Shown piece by piece: positions 45,401-58,100 of a stretch of DNA of 64,000 nucleotides. The notes under the pieces were generated by a model. That model saw nothing but the letters and a program-made list of their open reading frames with translations. It did not search any database and was not told the origin of the DNA. Both the position numbers and the translations under genes were made by a program. How positions within the stretch are numbered: the first letter of the stretch is position 1; every line of letters starts with the position of its first letter. The DNA comes from Asterochloris sp. CNOR1 (lineage: Eukaryota > Chlorophyta > Trebouxiophyceae > Trebouxiales > Trebouxiaceae): assembly GCA_963969365.1 (NCBI GenBank), contig OZ017759.1:1984001-2048000 (forward strand). Direction: 5' to 3'.

Positions 45401-48400
45401 TTGAGACTGGCGTGCATCTGCTGTGGACTTCCTGTATTCACAGGCTGGTGCTTTGAACAAGCAGCAAACTCAAGTAGCAGCGATGTTTCCAGCTGCTCCT
45501 GGGGGTGAGCTGGGTGCCGGACTGGCTGCATAGTGCATGAGGCACTCCCACCACAGCAGATATGCATCTGAGGCGTCCAGCATGACAAAGCGCACCCATG
45601 CTGCTGCAAGCTGCATTCTGAGGGGCAGCTGGCAAAGGCTGTCATGAGCAAGGTGGTAGTCTTCACCTGGTAGTCATAGTAGGTGGGGTCAATCAGGACC
45701 CTCATCTTGGCCTGCTCCATAGATGTGCCCATCACGGCTGGGCAAACAATGTCACCAGGCTTCGCTTGCATCATGCGCCTGCAAGCAAGCTGAGAGGGTC
45801 ATGTCGGTGGGCCGCCCTGCTCAGCACATCAAACTGAGCACCTTGCAGCATGAGACAGGCCTGCATGCGGCACATGCAGGCGCAGGCCTCTCCTTCAAGC
45901 CATGTGTGGTGTCTGGGAAAAGCAGTGATGAGAGGGGCATCAGCCTCACTCAGAGAATGTCAGCCAGCTGGGAAGCTGTTCGCCTCTGGAGTTTTCCTGT
46001 GGGGCCTCTGTCTCCATGTTGGTTTGCTGGATGTTAAGATATTGCAGCAGGGTCAAATCGGCCATGCTGTCGGGCAACACGCCGCTGCAGGCAGGCTCAG
46101 CCACATGTCAGGCGCTGAGCTGAGGGTGCATACTGCAGATCCTCATCCCAACAGCCAATGCAAGCATGCAGAGCTGCTCATGTCAGGCGCTTCAGATGGC
46201 AGCCATGCTTAAATGTTCCAAGCGCTTAGGTCTGCCTGCAGCTCTCCACCATCCGTCAATCCAGCGCCTCCCGGTGGGGCAGTGGATACCGGCACAGCAT
46301 GCGTGCCTCTGAAGCAGTTGGAAGAGGGGTTCACCTGAAGTTGTTCATGCTCAGGTCCAGCTGCTCCAGATTCTGCTGCTGGCCGAATTCTGAAGGCAGC
46401 GTCCCAGAAAAGCTGTTGTTGTGGAGGTCAAGCAGCTGCAAGAACAGGTGTGAGCGTCAGCATGAGGCAAGGGCAGAGGTAGCAAAGCGCAGTCGTTGAC
46501 TTTCAATTGGAGGGACAGCAGACGCTTCTACCCAGAGGTCATGAAGGAGGCAGGGCTTTCATGACAAGCAGGCGGTCACATCTTGCAGCAGATGCTACTC
46601 TTGAGCCAGGCCGTGTCATGAGGGCTGCAACAGACGACATTTAGCAGAGGGCAAGGACCCACCTCAAGGTGCTGACATTTTATTCGAGCTGGAATGGTAC
46701 CTGCAAACTGCACCCACAGCCGGACTTCTGTGGCATGTGTGTGCATGGGTACAGGCTCACGCTTGCAGGGCCCACCATGTTGTTCTGAAGGTTAATTCGC
46801 TCCAGTAGGGCCATATTGGCCAGCACAGACATTGGCTGCCCACTCATGTTGTTGTCACTTACATCAAGGGTCTGCAGCAAGGGCATGTACAGGCAGCATC
46901 TGCACACCTCCATGGGATATGAGGAGGGAGCATGCCTGATGCAACATTGCAGTGCATGGTCTGCAACAGCTGCGCATGCTGGGTGCAACGCCCACCGTGA
47001 CTGGCAGTGCACTGAAGAAGATGTCTATCTCGCCCTCCAGGTTGTTTTGCGACAATCGGATCTCAAGAAAACTGCCTGCAGGGCAGATTGAAGACGAGAT
47101 TTGGTCAGAACTCTGCACAAAGGGGCGGGTGGCTTGCGCTGCACTTTGCTGCGATTGCATTCACACATAACTGGCGGTACAACTAAAGTACTTGCCGTTG
47201 TATTGGCTCAATCTGGCAATTGGGGGGGGTGGCAGAGTTCCTGATAAGTTGCAGTTGGCACATCTCCACTGCTCTGCAATAGTGCCAAGATGACGTCAGC
47301 AGCAAGGGCAAACGGGACTGCCAAGATTGACCACTGAGGCAAGCTCAGGAGGCAGACAAAAACTGCAACTGGCAAGCAGGTCTGCAAGCCAGCAGTAGTG
47401 CCAGATAGACATGGCAAGGCCTGGCAGTGCTGCCGCACCAAGCAGGCTTGGAACCAGCCAATCTAAGGGGATGCCGCCGGACAGATTTGGGTTGAAGCTG
47501 GCTGAGAAGTAGCTGACAGACTGCAGCCCTGCCATGGGGGGTATGGATCCAGTCAGAAGGTTGCCCTCCTGCACGCACAGAGTGTTCTCACATAGCAATG
47601 GACTTGGGGCTTTGCAAAAGCACCACAGATACAGGGAGGCTCTGTGTGGCTGCATGCTCAAGTCAGCGGGCTGACGCGCCCATGGCCAGGCATGCACTCA
47701 CCACTACCAGGTATGACAGGGAAGGCAGGCTGAAGAGCTCTGGGGGGAGCGTCCCTGTGAGAGAGTTGAAGGAGAGTTCCAGGACCTTGAGGGAAGACAG
47801 CAGCCCCAGCGCTGCCGGCAGGCTGCCTGTCAATGAGTTGCCTGCAAGACAACGAGCAGCCTCCATGCACGCATCGGCCCTGCACAGTCACTGCGCAGAC
47901 TGAGTAGTCTAGGGCTGCGCAGCAGAGCTGCAGGCCAGCTCCTGCCCAACACCCTTGCATCAAGCACCCTTGCATCAAGCAGCGAACAGCCCCCTTACAT
48001 ACAACAGCAGTGCACAGCGCGCCAGGGCTGCTTGTCAGAGCTGCAGGCCAATCCATCTTGTCAGACCCCTGCCTGATGCACCCCTGCAGCGCCCGGCATT
48101 TTGATGTCACAGCCGCAGAAGGCCAGAGTTGCCGGTCTGCCCGTGTGTGCACAGCGTCCCTTCATATAAGACCACTCTACGGCGTCAAGACGCCAGGTCT
48201 TGCTAGCCCCCTGCCTCACGCTCAACGTCAAAGATTGTCAGCGACTGTGCCAGCGCGAGCCATGTGGATGCTGGCAAATGCGATAGCTTCCCACTCAGCC
48301 CGATCTCCGCAAAGATAATTGCGCCCACTCCTCCTGGCGAGGGGCATGGCAGCTGCGTCCCTGAAACAGAGGCGGGGCTTGCTGGTGGGGTCATTGCAGG

Positions 48401-48794
48401 GAAGAGTGCCGGAGATCACTGTGAGGACACAGGCCTTGCCTGCGAGGAGGCTGCTGTTGCTGCAGCATAAGACGCCCGGCCATGAGCAGTGGGCGGGTAG
48501 ACTGCTCCCTGGCGCCCTGCAGCACATGCCTGGTGACCCAATCTGGTGAACGGAGACTTGACAACCTCAGGTATAGAACCCGCACCCTGTGATGTTGCCG
48601 CCCGGCCCACCAAGCGACACGCTGAGCTGATTCATGGCGACCGCCTGCTGGCTCTGACAGGTGCTGTTGCAGGCTGCGGGGGTTGCTGATGCCCATCTCC
48701 CAGCGAGGATGCAGCATGTGAGCCATACTGTGGCCCTCAGATGCCACAATCCACAACCAGCAAACTGCTGGCTGAAGGGCACCCGCTTGATCAT
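36444..48794 (-). CDS. LRR receptor with two class III nucleotide cyclase domains (paralogue Y)
   Basis: Giant multi-exon gene. From 48794: a hydrophobic start ([16 protein letters not shown]), NSTCQ, an LRR-cap-like [10 protein letters not shown], then plant-type LRRs in separate exons ([57 protein letters not shown]; 47.9-46.3 kb). Next come a conserved [10 protein letters not shown], a Cys-rich NCTCQEGF segment, a membrane span ([16 protein letters not shown]) and [10 protein letters not shown] (44.64 kb). Cyclase C1 runs from about 44.2 to 39.6 kb: [61 protein letters not shown], then AIPGLEERA. Cyclase C2 runs from about 39.4 to 37.8 kb: [45 protein letters not shown] and [15 protein letters not shown]1 has both metal Asps; C2 has Asn and Arg. 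The 3' end ([13 protein letters not shown], stop at 36444) is the least certain part. Confidence 0.75.
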
Positions 48795-49192
48795 GATCAC
48801 CGCGTCGGCTTCGGCATGCAGATTGTGGTCAAGCGTTACCATTGCCGGGCTGACCCATTGCTAGCTTGCCATTGTCCGGCCAGCCGCAAATGCGGTACAC
48901 GCGCACGCGCTGACTCAGCCCGGCCGCCCCCTGGGGCGCCTTCCAAAACCCTAATGGGAATGTTTTCAACCAGACACGTGACCTTTGAAACAGGCCACCC
49001 TTTCATGACAAGAAAGTCACACATACTCAATGATGACAATGCTCATGTTCTTGTTTGTGTTTGTGGGTTGTTCCCCACAGGTGCTGCTGAGCAGTGGGCA
49101 CATGTTGGCTGCTGGGCAAGGGGGTGATAGCCCTGCAGCAAGATTGCATTCTGGGAATCAACACATTTGGGAAGCTGGATAGGGCTGCAAGG
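48795..49192. other. Short gap between the two cyclase genes
   Basis: About 400 bp that must hold the promoter of paralogue Y and the 3' UTR of paralogue X, both on the minus strand. No coding segment or clear TATA box was seen. Confidence 0.5.
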
Positions 49193-52100
49193 CTATGCTG
49201 AAGCTGTCTGAACCCCTGGCTGCAAGGCAGGACTGCTGATTTGGTGACTGAGCGTGAAGCTTCCTCTCAAGCTCTCCCGGTCGCTGTGCTCCCGACTGAA
49301 GCTGTTGTTGCCACTCATCTGTGAGGAGAAGGCTCGGAACATGATCACTGCCTGCAGTCCCAGCGCGCTGGCGGCTAGCTCTGCCTTTTTGTTGCTGGCC
49401 TGGGGAGGGGGAAACACCCTGCACAGCACATGTTGGTTCGATCTCAGTTCAGCTGAGCATTGCGACTGCAAGCTGACCCTGGCGTCAACAGGGTCCATAA
49501 GACAGAGGGGTACAACAATTTAGCACCACGGTCAGGGTGGAACTTCAGGCTGCACCTGCTGATGAGCTGCGGTCGACACAGCTGAAAGCTCAGATGCTGC
49601 ACAGCAAAGCAGGGGAGTGCGGACCTGCACTTGGCAGATGCAAGAGCAGCAAAGCCAAGCACAGGAGCTTGCTCTGCGCTGCAGCGCCAGTATGGTGCCC
49701 AGGAGGCCACAATGCAGGCAGGCTATTAGAAGATGCTAGCAGCGAGGCTTGGAAGTGCAGCACGCTCAGATGAGCAAGGGCAAGCCACAGGCTGCCCAGA
49801 TGATGACTGACACAGCTGCTGCTGAAGTGCTTATGAGACAGGGATGCTGAGGACTGCAAGTGCTACCTGGTGCTGCACATCAAGCGAAGGAGTGCAGTTG
49901 ACAATCGCAACCCCAGGACAGCACCGCCATGCAGTCCAGCCCAGACTGCCTCTGCAGGTGAGACTGCTGAATTGCAGGGACGCCAGACAGAGATGCAAGT
50001 AGAGGAGAGCAGGCAAAGGGACTTTTCCTTGTACAGTCTGCAGACGCAGCATTCAGGAAGCCAGGGATCCTGCCTCGCACCTGCTGGTGAGGTGCCCGTG
50101 AGAGAGGGACAGCACAGTGTGCACTCCTGGAATGCCCTTGAAACGGTAGCTGCCCTGGTGGCTCACGGTGACCTGCGCAGCAAGCACAGGGTGGGTCCAT
50201 GCCCTGGCTGCAGCGGCAGGAATGTGCTCATCAGGAAGGCCTCTTTGAAGTGTCAGCACACCCTTGCTGGCTGCGCAGGTGACGAGTGTCGCTCAGCCAG
50301 TGGCCATTGAGTGGACAGCATGGCTCTGATTGCGTGGCGATCCTAAATGGTGCACCAGGCAGTCAGGCTGACGGCGTGCCTCTGAGCAAAGCATTGGGTC
50401 GCCCGGCACGTCAGGCTTCAAGTTGCAGGTTTGCAGGCAGAGCATGGGCGCCTGGCAGCGGAGCTCCTTTCTGTATTTTATGACATCCTGGGCCCACCTG
50501 GAGCATCGATCAGTCAGGCAGTGGGTCTGCACCAGAGCAAAGCCTGGCCCCACCCGATGCATCAGGCAGAGGGTCTCTGTCTGAGCACCGCGTGAGCTCA
50601 GCTGCACTTGGGCAGCCGGTCTGCATGGGAGCGACGGCCAGGCCCACCTGCTGCATCAGCTCCCAGGAGTCAATGGTGGCTGACCCGTCTGGGCGGCCGA
50701 GCATCTGGTGCACCGCAGGGGAGGGCAGCATACCAGCCCACATCTTGTGATTCGGCGAAAAGCTGGCACTCTGCAGTGCACACACCCTGTCAAAGCAAGG
50801 TAGACACTGGTTCAGAACACACCTTTCCTCAGAGCTTGACAACATGCTCATGGAACCGGACCAGTCCTTGTTTGAGAAAATGCTGCAGGCACACCATGAG
50901 CATGCCCGGCAGCTGTTTCCCCTGACACTGCTCTCACAGCGCGCAGCCAGTGAGGAACTGGAAGGCGCCTGTAGCTCCTTGCATTGCCTGGAGCACTGCT
51001 GCATACAAGACACTTGATTACAGGCTCGGATGCAGAGCACAAACATGCATAACCCCTGGCGGGCTGCTGCCTGGCCCATGGCAGAATTCTTCATGAGGCA
51101 GCAAACCACACCTGCCTATGGCACTGCCCTCACAATGCAGTAGCCAACAGGCGCCTGCAGCTCTTCACATTGCATGGAGCACTGCTGTACATCAGGCATC
51201 CGACCTGCTCAAACCAAGATATTCAGGGACGACCCCAACAGGGCTGCTGCTTCACCTTCATGGGCAGACAGCACACCAGCGGTGCCCACCTGCAGGTGAT
51301 TCAGAGTACTGTGCAGGACGATGGCCCCGCTGCTCTTCCTGTACAGGTGAGCCCCTTTGGTGGGCTGCCCTTCTGGTATTGAACACGCTGTGGCCATGGA
51401 ACTGCCCTTGGGCAGCGCTGCCAGCTGCATCGGCTCTGAGCGCTCCATCACCTGTGGGCAGCAGACTCCAAAGGTTGAGATTGACTCAGTGCTCCTTGAG
51501 TACAACTGTGATTGCGGAAGCTGGTTTGAGAAATTCGTTTTTGGGATTCTGGTCATTAAGTATGCCAGACATCCACCTTTAGCAACACCCCTGGCGCTCT
51601 GAAAGGCTGTGTCTCCCCCTTGGAAGTTGCCAGTGTGTCCACCTGCGTCTGCAGCACCTCCAGCCAAGCATCGAAATCATGCTACATGTGATCTCACCTC
51701 AGGCCTGGGTGCAATGCTATGCACCCCAATATCCTGTCAGCTCATGCAACAGCCTTTGCTCCACCAGAGGTGCACCCCCCATGTTTCTGTTCTATGCAGA
51801 GCTGTCTGGCCTAATTTGTTCTGCACGCCTGGCAGCATGTGCAGCAGGTCATTTGCCCCCTCCAGTGACGCCAAGCCAAAGAAAGCTGTCCCGCTTCAAA
51901 GCCATGCACGCCTGCTAGCCTCTGCGCCACATCCAGCAGCACCCCTGACATGCAGGAGGCAAACGTCTTCGCATGCATCTATGGTCATCACCTAGAGTCC
52001 TTGCAATGCTCACCTCGTCCTTCTCATGACACCAGATGAGCACCAAACACGCAGGCCTACTCAACCACCAATCTCCCCTCTCCGTCAAGCACAAGAGCCC

Positions 52101-55100
52101 CACTTGTGCATCACCTGCATCGTTGCCAACTGCCTGTTGCTCCTTGGCCCGACTGATGGCGTCTCACCTCAAAGTCCTGCAAGCCTGCCAGCTCATGCAG
52201 CAGATTCTGCACCACATCCAAGGGCGCCAGCACCTGCCCCTCCTGGGCTGCGCCGTGACAGATGCGCGCTGCCCGATTTACCAGCGGCCTGCACGCAAGG
52301 ATTTCTTGGAGTTTATGATGTCTTCCTCGCCAATACACAAGAGGCCTGGAATGTGTTTGTGGTCTCCCCATCCAAGCAGAGAAGCCTCCAGCAATGATGT
52401 CATGCTGACATGGCAGCTGCAACCTCTCCAATCCTTCAGGTTTGCATCCCAGGCAGCGACGGGCCCAAGACGCACCAAGATGTCGCAGCCCCACCCAAGT
52501 AAACCCCATACCCGGGCAGATGACATGTACAGCTGAGGCAGGCATAGGTTGCTACCGCCACAAAAGGCAAAGGACATTTGGGACTTGCACAGCAAGAAGC
52601 GCTGCAGCCTGACACAAAATTGCATGACGCGCACTGCTCACCCAAAGTAGTCTGCCCGTCCAGAGGTGGTGTGGGGGCAGACCCGCGTGGGCACGCCTTC
52701 ATACAGCCCTGCACAGGAGGCAGGGCACTCAGTAAGCTTCATCAATAGGCAGCACCATGTGCAGCTGCAGCCCTTTACTGCTATGCAAGCAGAAGAGTGC
52801 TGTTGCCTTGCAACCACTCCGGCGTTGTGTCAGGCCCTCTGGCTGAGGCAGGCAGCTCAGCCATGAACACTGCTGTCAGCAAGGATGGGGTGTGCGGCAT
52901 TGGTGCGGTCAGCACCAAAGTCGGCGGCTCAACATTTTGCACCACGCTCAGCGAGGCAGGTCCCTGGGGCTGTCGGCAGTCAGCAGCAAATCTTGGCTGC
53001 TCACCCATGCGGACACGGGGCCCGCTGAAGATGAGGTGTGCTGATTTGTTCACCATGGCACCGCAGCCAGGTAAAGCCAGCACATCCACTCCCCACGGGA
53101 CCTGGACCAGCGCCTCCTGAGTCTGCAGAGGGATGGTGCTTTCAGCTGTCCTGACAGGGATGTGGCGAGTGGCAGGGTTCCTGGGCAGCGGGGCTGTTGC
53201 TTGGTGCAGCCATCTGCAGACTCAGAGCCTTGGGCAGTGGTGACTGCGTCCCTGCTCTGATCTGTCAGCAAAGGTGGGCTAGGTTGCGCAGCGGCCAGGC
53301 TCCAGCCCCCAAATGTTCCCTTATATATATAAAGTATAAGGGCTTTCCCTTAGCCAAGGCGCTCACCAACAGGCTCCACAGCCTGGGTTCACTGGCGCAA
53401 GACAGACTTGATGTCACATGGTAAATGATCCCATGACATGGATTGTGTCCAAGCAGTCGTGTTTGAGGATGCACCAAGGTGGCTGACGCCAGCCTCTGCT
53501 ACTCTGTGAGAGGTGTCATGATGTTGCGCCTTACCAGCAGGCACCACAGTACGGCATCGTTGGCGCTGGCAAATGCCAGCATCAGGTCTCCCTCACTGTG
53601 CTGGCACTCGTATCCATTGTGCCAGGCCAGCAGCCGCCGGCAGCAGTCCAGGTACAGGACCAGGGCTGCATTAGCCACTGTAGGGTCGGCTGCCTACACC
53701 GCACAGAGCAGGGTCAGTGTCAGGGAGAAGCCTCCTGACTGGCAGCAGCCTGCAGCTCTTCAGGTGCATTAGCAAGGCAGCGTGACCTGCTCCAGGATGA
53801 GTTGCCTGCAGGTCAGCATGTGTGCATCAGAAAAGGGTAAGAAAGGGCTGCGTGAGCCACTGCAGGGTTGCCAGTGCATAGCGACCAGGCTGCACGAGCC
53901 ACAATAGGGTCAGATGCCTGCTCTGCACAGAGCCGTCATCCCTGTCAGAGAACCAGCCTGCTGCTGAGCAGCTGCCATACAGTGGCATGGAATGTGGCCC
54001 ATACCAGCTGCTGGCAGCAACAAAGCTTGACTGGCAAAGCTTCCTGGTCACGGATGCATGGCAGGCAGTGCATTTAGATGTAGGGCATGCAGACAAGCTG
54101 CTGCTGGTGGCCATACAGTGGAGCCATGCAGTGCTGCTGGCAGGGGAGTGTGACCAGGCTGTGCAGCAATGGCAGATGATAATGGCAGCAGGGAGTGTGG
54201 CCATGCATTGGAGCCACGCAATGCTGCCGTTGGCAAGTAATTCGGCCAGCCTGTGCAGCTATGCGCTGCTGCTACTGGCAGGCAATGCAGTAGCCTGCAC
54301 AGCCCACCTGCATCTTGGGCCAGCTGGGGATGTTGACAAAGACAATGGTGACTGCTGGGAGCACAGTCTTCAGGAGGCGTGCTGACAGTGATGTCAGGGG
54401 AGCTAATTTGGCTGCAACAGGAGGCCAGATGTCTCGTCAAGCACGGTGAGCATTAAGTGCGCTGCATGTCATTCCCGCAGCAGGTTGCCAGGAGACCTCT
54501 TAGGCACCATGCATCAAGTGCAGGTCAGCTCAGACCTCTGGCATTGGCGCAGGCAGGTCTCTTAACTCAGCTGTATCAAGCACAATTCCAAATCCAACAG
54601 CTTTGAGAGCTGCCGCTGCTGCAGTGCTGCATGCAGAGACCAGGAGGCTCAGCCCCGTGGGCCTAGCACAATCTGGCTTCCTTACTCTGAGGAAGCAGCA
54701 ATGACAGCAGGCAACTCTCTGCTGCAGGCGTCAAATAAGTCACGCACCCCCTGGCGCGTCGAAGTAGGATGGCTCCATCTGTTCGAGGGAAACTAATGGT
54801 GCCAGCATGCGAGCGCGCTCCTCCAGGCCAGGGATGGCTGCCTGGTGCACTTGCATGACTCCTGTCCACCCCTTAAGCACCTGCAGCAGACAGGGCAGCC
54901 AAGGCACACACTTTGGCTCTGCCTCCACCCAGCACTCGCCACGATTGGCAGGGGAGCAATCAGCTGCCGTGGAGCGCTGTGCCAGAAGATTGTGATTGAA
55001 GCGCAGTCATGCAAGCTCTGCTGCACTAGCCCACAGTACAGCTAGCAGCTTTCAGCCGCCATTGGCTTTGCAGAACACCATCAGCACTCACATGGACCCC

Positions 55101-58100
55101 CATATCTATCATGAGCAGGCTGTTGCGCATAGTCTGGCCTGCATGGACAGCGACACAGACACTTAGCAGCAGCTGAGATGCGGCAATAAGCATGACCTAC
55201 ACCTGAAATGCATTGTGGAGCCTGCCAGCGCTGCCTGACCCTGCATTTGTGCACATGTGAGGCCAGCTGCCTGTGGTGCTGCTCAAATGCACCTCCAGGC
55301 AGCAAGGTCAGCTGGGCAGCGCTGATAGCGGCCACATGTCAAACACGCTGACGCACCTGCTGAGACGCTCTGCTGCGACTGCGCCATGTCGGCAAAGGAC
55401 TGCTTCTGCCCCCTCAGGCTGCACGGCACAGGCAGAACTGTATCCTTTGAGTCATATACCAGCAGCACTGCTGCAACAGGCCACAAAGCCGCAACACCAC
55501 AAGCAGGCTAGTCGCAGTTGCATGGCCACGTCTGCAGCTACACCACAAGCTGGCACCCACTTCTGCCAGGCCTGCTCAGACGACCGCTGTGCGCGGCTGG
55601 GCAGGTGCAGCAGGTTCCTGAGCCAGGACTTCTTCTGGCCAGCGGTGACTTCATCCTGTGAGGGACCTGGAGAGCCTCCTGGTGACCCGCGCAGAAGCGG
55701 TGCTCCGGACTGCACCCGGCCTGGCACCTGGCTCATGGCACGGCTGATTGCCTCGAATGACCTGCGCTGCGGTGTCCTGCAGTAGCCCAGATGCATCAAG
55801 TGCCGCACATGCAGATGCGGAGGCTTGTGGTTGATGAGGTCACTGCTGGCGCATGCACAACCCAGCAATGCGCATTACTCTCAACGCACTTTAATGTGGC
55901 TGTGCTGAAGCATCTAGGAAACTTGAGATGCAGCAGGTCCTGACCGCAAGTGACCGCCACTGCTGCACGTGCAACTGTCACCTTGAGCTGCCGCCAGACC
56001 GGCCAGAGCCCTGAATGTCCTCCAGAAGCTGGGTCAGGTTCCCCAGCGCCTGCAGCAGCGCCACCATCACTGCTTTGATAGTTCTGCGCAAAGCCATGAG
56101 GCAGCCAGCAGGGAGGTGGCGTTTGAGACGACCATGGGCACAATCGCTTCCATTCCCCGCTCCAGTTCCCTTCCATGCAGCCTGGCAGCCACTGCATGGG
56201 CTTTCAAGCAGGTGTCACTGCAGTGTGCTCACCAGGAATGCTTTATGGGATATCAGGATCTGTCCCCCACGGGCAACGTCTGCAATTGCCCTGCACCTCG
56301 TGAGCACCTCCCCATTGTACTCCTTGCAGCCACTGGTGGGGTTGACCTGCGTGAGGCGTCAGGGGTTTGGAGCAGCTGAAATGGAAGTTTCAGGGGGATA
56401 CACAGGTGCAAAGCTTACCAGTGAGGCAGTCAGTACATGATGAGCAGCGCTCACGAGGCAATCAGGCAAAAGCATGTGAAACAACTCATACCCATGCAGT
56501 CCGTTGCTTCAGGTCAGCTCTGAAAAATGGCGCCCACCTGAGTGGTTTCAACCTTGCCAGTAGCCAGCCCCATGCGCACACACAAGCCATGGAACAGGAT
56601 GACGGCTTTGACAGGCTCCTGCAGCAGGCTGGCCAGATTCAAGATTGCTGCCGCAGACTTTGAGGAGGTTCTAGTCACTGTTGAAGCTTCGACAATAGCC
56701 CTGGAAGCGAAGTGTACAAGAGCAGGCCAGCCACAGTCAGGCATGCTGCTGCAGGCTCAGCATAGAGTCCTGCTGCGTTGCAGGTCCAGCAGGTGCGGAA
56801 GCAGAGCATGCTTTAGTAAAACAGCCCAGACCCAAGTTGCAGCATCTGCCAACAGACAGCAAGCAGCGGTGTTCAGGCTCAAAACAAAGACACACTGGAG
56901 GTGCCTCCTCATCCACAATCCCAATCTCCTGCTCTGACTTGGGTCCGTTGGTTGTGTTGGGCATGTTCAAGGTTGTGTCACTTGGCTGTGCATTCCGATT
57001 GGAGGCCATTGATTCTGAACGCAGTGGGTGAGCTGCAGCAGGAGACAACAGGTCACTAGGCTGGGGCCCGTCCCAGCCCTGCTGAGCACTTCTTGCCACT
57101 TGGCGCCAGTAGCAGTCACATGGGCTGTGCACACAAGGTGGCTTGCCTACCAGGGTAGGAAGGAATGAGTGAGCTTGGCATGGTCTCTTAACGTGGCAGG
57201 TAGAGGCAGCTATTCAGTCACAACATGTGGTAGCTAGTCGGCAGCAGCAGAGAGCACAGATGGGCACAGGCTGAGATGTCATGCCCCTTCTTTCCAAAGT
57301 AACAGAAGCAGCTCTCTCACCCTTGCCAGCCGGAATCAGGGGACCTCCAGACACGGTTTCTACTGTACGGATGCAGGAGTGTGGGTGGTGCTGCATGGCC
57401 ATGGGCCAAGGCGCAGCCAGCAGCGCCTGCAGCAGCAGCAGCCATGCTCATGCAGGCAGCCAGATTGGCCCTTCAGGCTGCACTTAGGTCGTGGGCCTGC
57501 TCAGCAGCTAGGAAAGCAGAAGGCCCGCTTGATAAAAGAGGCACTTCTGCCAATCTGCCATACAAGTCAATGATTTCTCATGCAAAACAGCATCACACAG
57601 GACAGAACCACGACTGGGAGCTGGCTGTGCAAGTCTGGCCATGCATTTCGTCCTTGTGAAGAGACTGTGGAACGCCGGGACAGGCACTCAGCAGCCCTGA
57701 CAGTCCTTTGCCTCACCTTCTGAACTGCAATGCACCACTTGATGGCATCTGTTGCCTCATGGAAAGCAATGAGGAAGGCATCCCCTTCTGTGGCGACCTC
57801 GTAGCCTGAATACTCGCGCAGGTAGCTGCGTAACAGCTTGTCGTGCAGTGAGATGGCATCGTCCATCGTCTCTTTGTCAAATTCCCATAGCTCAGTGGAG
57901 CCTGCAGGGTTCAGCACAATGTGCATGAGCCTGCATAAGTTGTAGTGCACCCTGCAGACAGCTTTGTAAGTGGCACAGCATGTCTGACACTCGCACTCAG
58001 CCTGCTGTGGAGCCCGTACGAGGTACAATGTGCTGCACAGTGCTGGCTTATACAGCCAGAGCTGACGTCCCAAGCCAAGGTGTCCATGCTTGGCATGCAG

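Noticed and set aside
53318-53342. Promoter TATA box at the AT-rich spot in cyclase X
   Set aside because: It lies in an intron between two C2 exons that join into one domain, so a start site there would split the enzyme.
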